From NCBI GenBank assembly GCA_030765065.1, contig CM060979.1, forward strand, positions 110,782,350-110,846,349: DNA of 64,000 bases, written 5' to 3'. The translations under genes were made by a program, and so were the position numbers. Positions within the stretch are counted from its first letter, which is position 1, and every line of letters begins with the position of its first letter. Under the pieces are notes generated by a model, which worked only from the letters and a program-made list of their open reading frames with translations, searched no databases and was not told where the DNA came from. Below, in pieces: positions 60,041 through 64,000 of the stretch. This stretch comes from Deroplatys truncata. Lineage: Eukaryota > Arthropoda > Insecta > Mantodea > Mantidae.

Positions 60041-60648
60041 ATAGTTAAAAAATATTAGGAATTCATATTTTTAGAGCCCATAAACATAAAATGTTAGCTG
60101 AGGTACCTGCAATTGCATTCAGGCGTACGCATCCAAACGCAAGATTTTGGTTCTCGTCCAATCAACACGCGACTAGAAGTTGCCCGTTCTATCGCGCGAT
60201 TAGCAGCACTTTGAGATACACAGCATTGCATTGTCGTGTTCACATGAACACGCGCTTTTGCAGTGTGCATTATCATTGAGGCCGAGCACTTCTGATACGG
60301 ACTTGCTTAACGAAGAAAAGACCGGCCATTTGGAGCATGGAGTGTCTGGAATACAGGAAGAGTATTGAATAAGGGTAAAGAGTTGTGAACAAGCCGTTAG
60401 GCACTTTATCCCTTAATGGGACCCGCCCCCGAAAAAATCTGAAGAAATGTCAGAATTTTATTTGTCTAGAACTAGTACAGACTTTCCTGCTATTTTATAC
60501 ATTGTTTATAATAAATATTTTATGAATAGTCTAAGACATTGAAAAAAAGAATGTATACACTGCAAATCATCTTGTGGGCGTGGTCACCTGTTGGAAATAT
60601 GCTTGACAGATAAACTAAAAAATGTTTGGTTTTTAATTTTCCACTTAC

Positions 60649-60738
60649 AGAGGCAGCTCATGGTGTGTGGGATCATGTCGAAAGGAATCTTGCTGATGAG
60701 AGGCAGAGGATCCAGATAACCCATGGGCCAGGAATGCA
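60649..60738 (-). other. Candidate upstream (5' UTR or N-terminal) exon of Psc
   Basis: A 90-nt minus-strand stretch is bounded by acceptor aacttttttag (AG at 60739-60740) and a strong donor GTAAGT after 60649. If spliced to exon 1, one frame is open throughout and enters the Psc frame. It would add an S/H/Q-rich extension (including LSGSSASHQQDSFRHD) before LDQVSVFR. A second frame is also open and contains all the ATGs, which would make an overlapping upstream ORF. Equally it could belong to another transcript or be chance. There is no direct evidence of transcription. Confidence 0.4.
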
Positions 60739-63700
60739 CTAAAAAAGTTAACATTTTCTTTAGACTAAGCTTTCCGTAACTTTTAATTTTTACTACTTCA
60801 ATGTACCTTTCCCCAGTAACGATTGAAGACTGAGGAATGAAATTTTAACCAATTATGGTAACTATAGTCAAGAATACTTTAACATGGGTTTTTTCGTGAT
60901 TTGAAAGTTATGGCTAAAATATTGCAATTTTCTCTTGACAAATACAAGTGCAATAAAAACATATTAAAGTAAAGAAGTTAAAAAAAAATAAGAGTTGTTT
61001 AGAAAAGTTGCATCAAATTAACACTGCTAAGATAGGCAGGGCCGGCTTCCTTTAAGATGCACCCAGTATTGTCTCTGCCTTTATTACGGCGTTTGTGCCG
61101 AAGATACAGAATCCTTAAGCATGTTACCTCCTCTGCTTTCATGGTGATACTAAAGCGTCAACGGGCGCTTGTGTACCGTCGAGTGCTTTCGCTAACGCAC
61201 GATTAACGCAGCGTCTGTCGCCTAATGTGTACGAGGCCTTAAGGAGCCAGTGTTTACCAGCCTCATATCTCTACACTATGTCTCTACACTAGTCGACGCT
61301 GTCTCCCTATCTGTATTTTCTTCGATTGCCACTGTGTGCAGATATTGCTAAACTTAGAATTCCTGACTTTTTCTTCTTTTTTATTTATTTATCAATGTAG
61401 TAAGTTTGTCTTCAGTAGTTATGATAGATAAGTTTACTTCCGGTACGAAAAGCATACAGTTAATCTTGTAAGTTTATAAAAATAAGAGCGTGAGACGATG
61501 ATCTTCACGATTGGTGATCTGTAAATGATAAACCTTCGTATTGTTTTAAATTACCGTGCGCTCAGTTTTCGACATAAATAATGCGGTGGCGTTTACATTA
61601 AAAAATCTTAAAAGCCTTAAATTGACAGGAGAGATTTCTACGAACCATATTAACTTTGTACCTTCTTATTTCAGCCAAATCTGAAATGAATCCACAAATT
61701 TTCCCGAAAATATAGGTTCAACATTTGTTCCCCCTCGTGCAGAGCTTCGTCTAAACGTTGTAAATTTTTACACGTTTTCTGTTTAAATTACCTTTCATCT
61801 TGCAAAAAGGTGTAATTTAATATGAAGTACGCAGACAAAACTTCTTCGCGCTTTGATACACACACCTACAAACGCCAGCTCGGTGTGTGCTGCGGTTACC
61901 CAAAAATTATAAATTCGTGGAAAACACTGTTTTATATCGATTCCAACTAATTTTCGCAAGATTGGTAGAATTTTTTCCATCTTTTACGTATGGAATATCA
62001 TCTACAGTAGGTCTAGCAGTTTGTGTGTTCTTAATGTTTTCTTCAAACGTATATAGGTACATAGGTATATGCAAGTTTGGCTTATCCATATAAACTGCTC
62101 TTGATTTTACACCAATTTAACCGAAACTTGATTTATGTGTATAGAATCAGAATGAACGCAGTGAAATACGCCGATCTTCATTAAGGACCCAAATAGAAGA
62201 AACCTATGATCGCTGACACCAACATACGTAACGGAATGGCAAGCAAGAAGGTCACACACCTGTTGACGCGAGGGGCGACCCCGAGAGGAAGACAGAGGAT
62301 GACGAAGGGGAAGCAGTAAGCACTCAATGATGCGGCGACCACCGGAAGCCAAGATGCTGCAGGAATTAACGGCTATGTAAGTCAGGGGAGAGGCGGTAGC
62401 CACTATATAATTGCGGGGTGGAGCAAGTAGTCTGTCCGAAAAGGGCCGCTGTTAGGGGCGGATCTACTTGACTGGCAGGCCAGCGGGGGGAAGGGCACCC
62501 CAATGACAGCTGTCTCAACAGGGGGGTGAGAACAATGGGCAGGCGGTCATTGTGCCAACATTAAGAGGTGCCCTTACTTTTTCTCCGTAACCAATCCCAT
62601 GGGTAACATTGGTCCCTCGAAGCCTGTCAATAATGGCAGCCATTCCAACATTCCTTGTAACAGGTTCATGGTATAATATGAAGTGTTAACTTCACTGAAA
62701 TTGCTGTCTGTTGCTGGAAAAATCAACGTTACACAATATTACAACTGTCTTGGCTTTCAACTTGAGATAAAGCCAAGGAGAAAGCCAGCTGCACACTCGG
62801 TCGTGCTAACATCTACAATCTCGCCAAATATTGAAGCAAATGCACCAGGAAATATTGTTACAAGAATAGTGAAGTTAGCATAAAATACTCAACTCACCTT
62901 CTATTTCTTCCTACTTGACAACGGTAAATTAAAACATTTACATTTACCCGTTAAAACGCTATAAACATTATGTGAGCTAAATCTTTCGCACCCCTCACCC
63001 ACAGTTTCGTCATAAGCACCAACCCAATCAAGCGCAACAGGTAAAGGATTAAAACGGAAACTCCTAGCTTAGAAAATTAAAAATCCGAGGCAATTCAGCG
63101 TCCCGATAATCAGCACAGGCATTTGAAATAAGGAAAGAATATCGGATTTCTGGGACTTGTGGTCGATCTTGTAAACTTAAAGTCGTATTCATGCAATATT
63201 AAATAACTATTAAAAGTTATTGCTTAATTTTTAAAATCTGGCTCCCTGCACAGGCAACTTACATAAAAGATAGCATGGTAAGAGTTATATTGTTCATAGA
63301 GGAATATGGATAATAAGAACTCATAAGAAGTGAAGCCTTGCTGACCTTATGGCGGTAATAGCTTCTTATATGACCTCCTAAGAGAAGACATAACGCACAT
63401 TCAAAAGCGAGATGGCTCTATGAATTGGAAAACTTGGGGTCATATGTGCCCTAAAGCTATTAAACTCGCATCAGCCACTTGAAAGGTATTTAACTGAATC
63501 AATGCGTTCTCATAAAATCCTTTTGGCAGCTTCTGCACTATAATGTTCCTGTTTGTCATGCATTAGAACAGTTATTTATCCAAATCAAAAAAGCTGAAAT
63601 GTTTTCTACCAAATGCTTTTTACTAACCTAAAGAACGTCCAGAACTGCTTCAGCTGTCCTAAACTCGAAGATAAGAAATGCATTTGAGGTTTTAAAATGG
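60739..63700. other. Upstream region without recognised genes
   Basis: No exon was recognised. A GC-richer segment at about 62440-62680 looks like part of a dispersed repeat, with G runs and GGGTGAGAACAATGGGCAGG, but has no second copy here. The remainder is AT-rich and unclassified. Confidence 0.5.
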
Positions 63701-64000
63701 CACGCTTAGGAGCAGTCAGACGCAGGGACCTCCAGTAACTGGAGCACAGCGCAGGCCATAGTGGCTCCTGGGAGGAAGGGATGAAGGGGAGACCCGACGA
63801 CATGGGACGGGGTCCCTAACGGTTTCAACACGAAACAAATCCTGACGCCGATTAGTCCTGCCTTAGACAAACGCAACCTGAGGGTCCGGGAATAGACCGG
63901 ACAGCTGCCAAGAAGGAAGGGGTGTCCAGAAGTCCCGCCAAGCGCCAGGGGTAAATCTTTCCAGAGAGCAAATTCCACCGTCCTACCGCAACACACCAAC
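63700..64000 (+). repeat. Unclassified dispersed repeat, copy 2 (runs off the window)
   Basis: It resembles 1900-2330: CCAAGCGCCAGGGG, AATCTTTCC and CGCAACACACC in the same order. Frames of up to 97 codons on minus across it match no family I recognise. Confidence 0.5.

Larger units (their letters stand above)
52004..60648 (-). other. Psc upstream intron or 5' flank (~8.6 kb)
   Basis: If the 60649-60738 exon is real this is an intron; otherwise it is upstream flank. It contains a PIF/Harbinger-like MITE, two LINE fragments, a MITE, an ACTTTCTC-family fragment and several microsatellites. Nothing gene-like was recognised in 52004-55745, 57365-57520 or 57600-58700. Confidence 0.55.

Overview
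This is a eukaryotic, AT-rich, repeat-laden genomic window. It most likely comes from a large-genome insect, and I would guess a hemimetabolous one such as a cockroach or termite. That placement is an inference from very long introns, many tRNA-derived SINEs, jockey-type LINE debris, piggyBac, hAT and PIF-like remnants, and an insect/animal Polycomb protein. No bacterial-style operons, rRNA genes, intact tRNA genes or CRISPR arrays are visible.

One host gene can be reconstructed. On the minus strand, five small coding exons join in phase to encode the first ~214 residues of a Polycomb group RING finger protein of the Psc/BMI1/MEL18 (PCGF2/4) type. In transcript order they lie at 51861-52003 (start codon and first half of the RING), 44629-44725 (second half of the RING), 42125-42313 (RING-flanking helical segment), 39876-39930 (55-nt acidic linker) and 5523-5705 (first part of the ubiquitin-like RAWUL domain). 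The introns are about 7.1, 2.3, 2.2 and 34.2 kb. The C-terminal exon(s) are not found and probably lie beyond position 1. A possible upstream 90-nt exon lies at 60649-60738.

The rest of the window is intron or flank filled with mobile DNA. The standout is a very young LTR retrotransposon at 29875-34779 inside the 34-kb intron. Its two 1185-bp LTRs differ at only 2 positions by eye, and it is flanked by a 4-bp ACAG duplication. The gag-position ORF is built of about 22 tandem 11-residue (hendecad) coiled-coil repeats. Nearly all of pol is deleted, apart from a tail resembling the C-terminus of Ty3/gypsy integrase.

Other elements include two tRNA-derived SINE families, one inserted into the other with a 14-bp target duplication. 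An ~850-bp dispersed family with short ACTTTCTCTAC termini is present in at least nine pieces. There are several MITE-like elements with inverted termini (7611-8745, 48068-48262, 55749-56511, 59775-59973), a foldback hairpin at 1053-1225, decayed piggyBac and hAT transposase fragments, two decayed LINE fragments and many microsatellites.

Polycomb function of the gene follows from the family: PRC1 assembly through the RING with Ring1/Sce and through RAWUL with Polyhomeotic or other partners. The mobile elements show no evident functional link to it.
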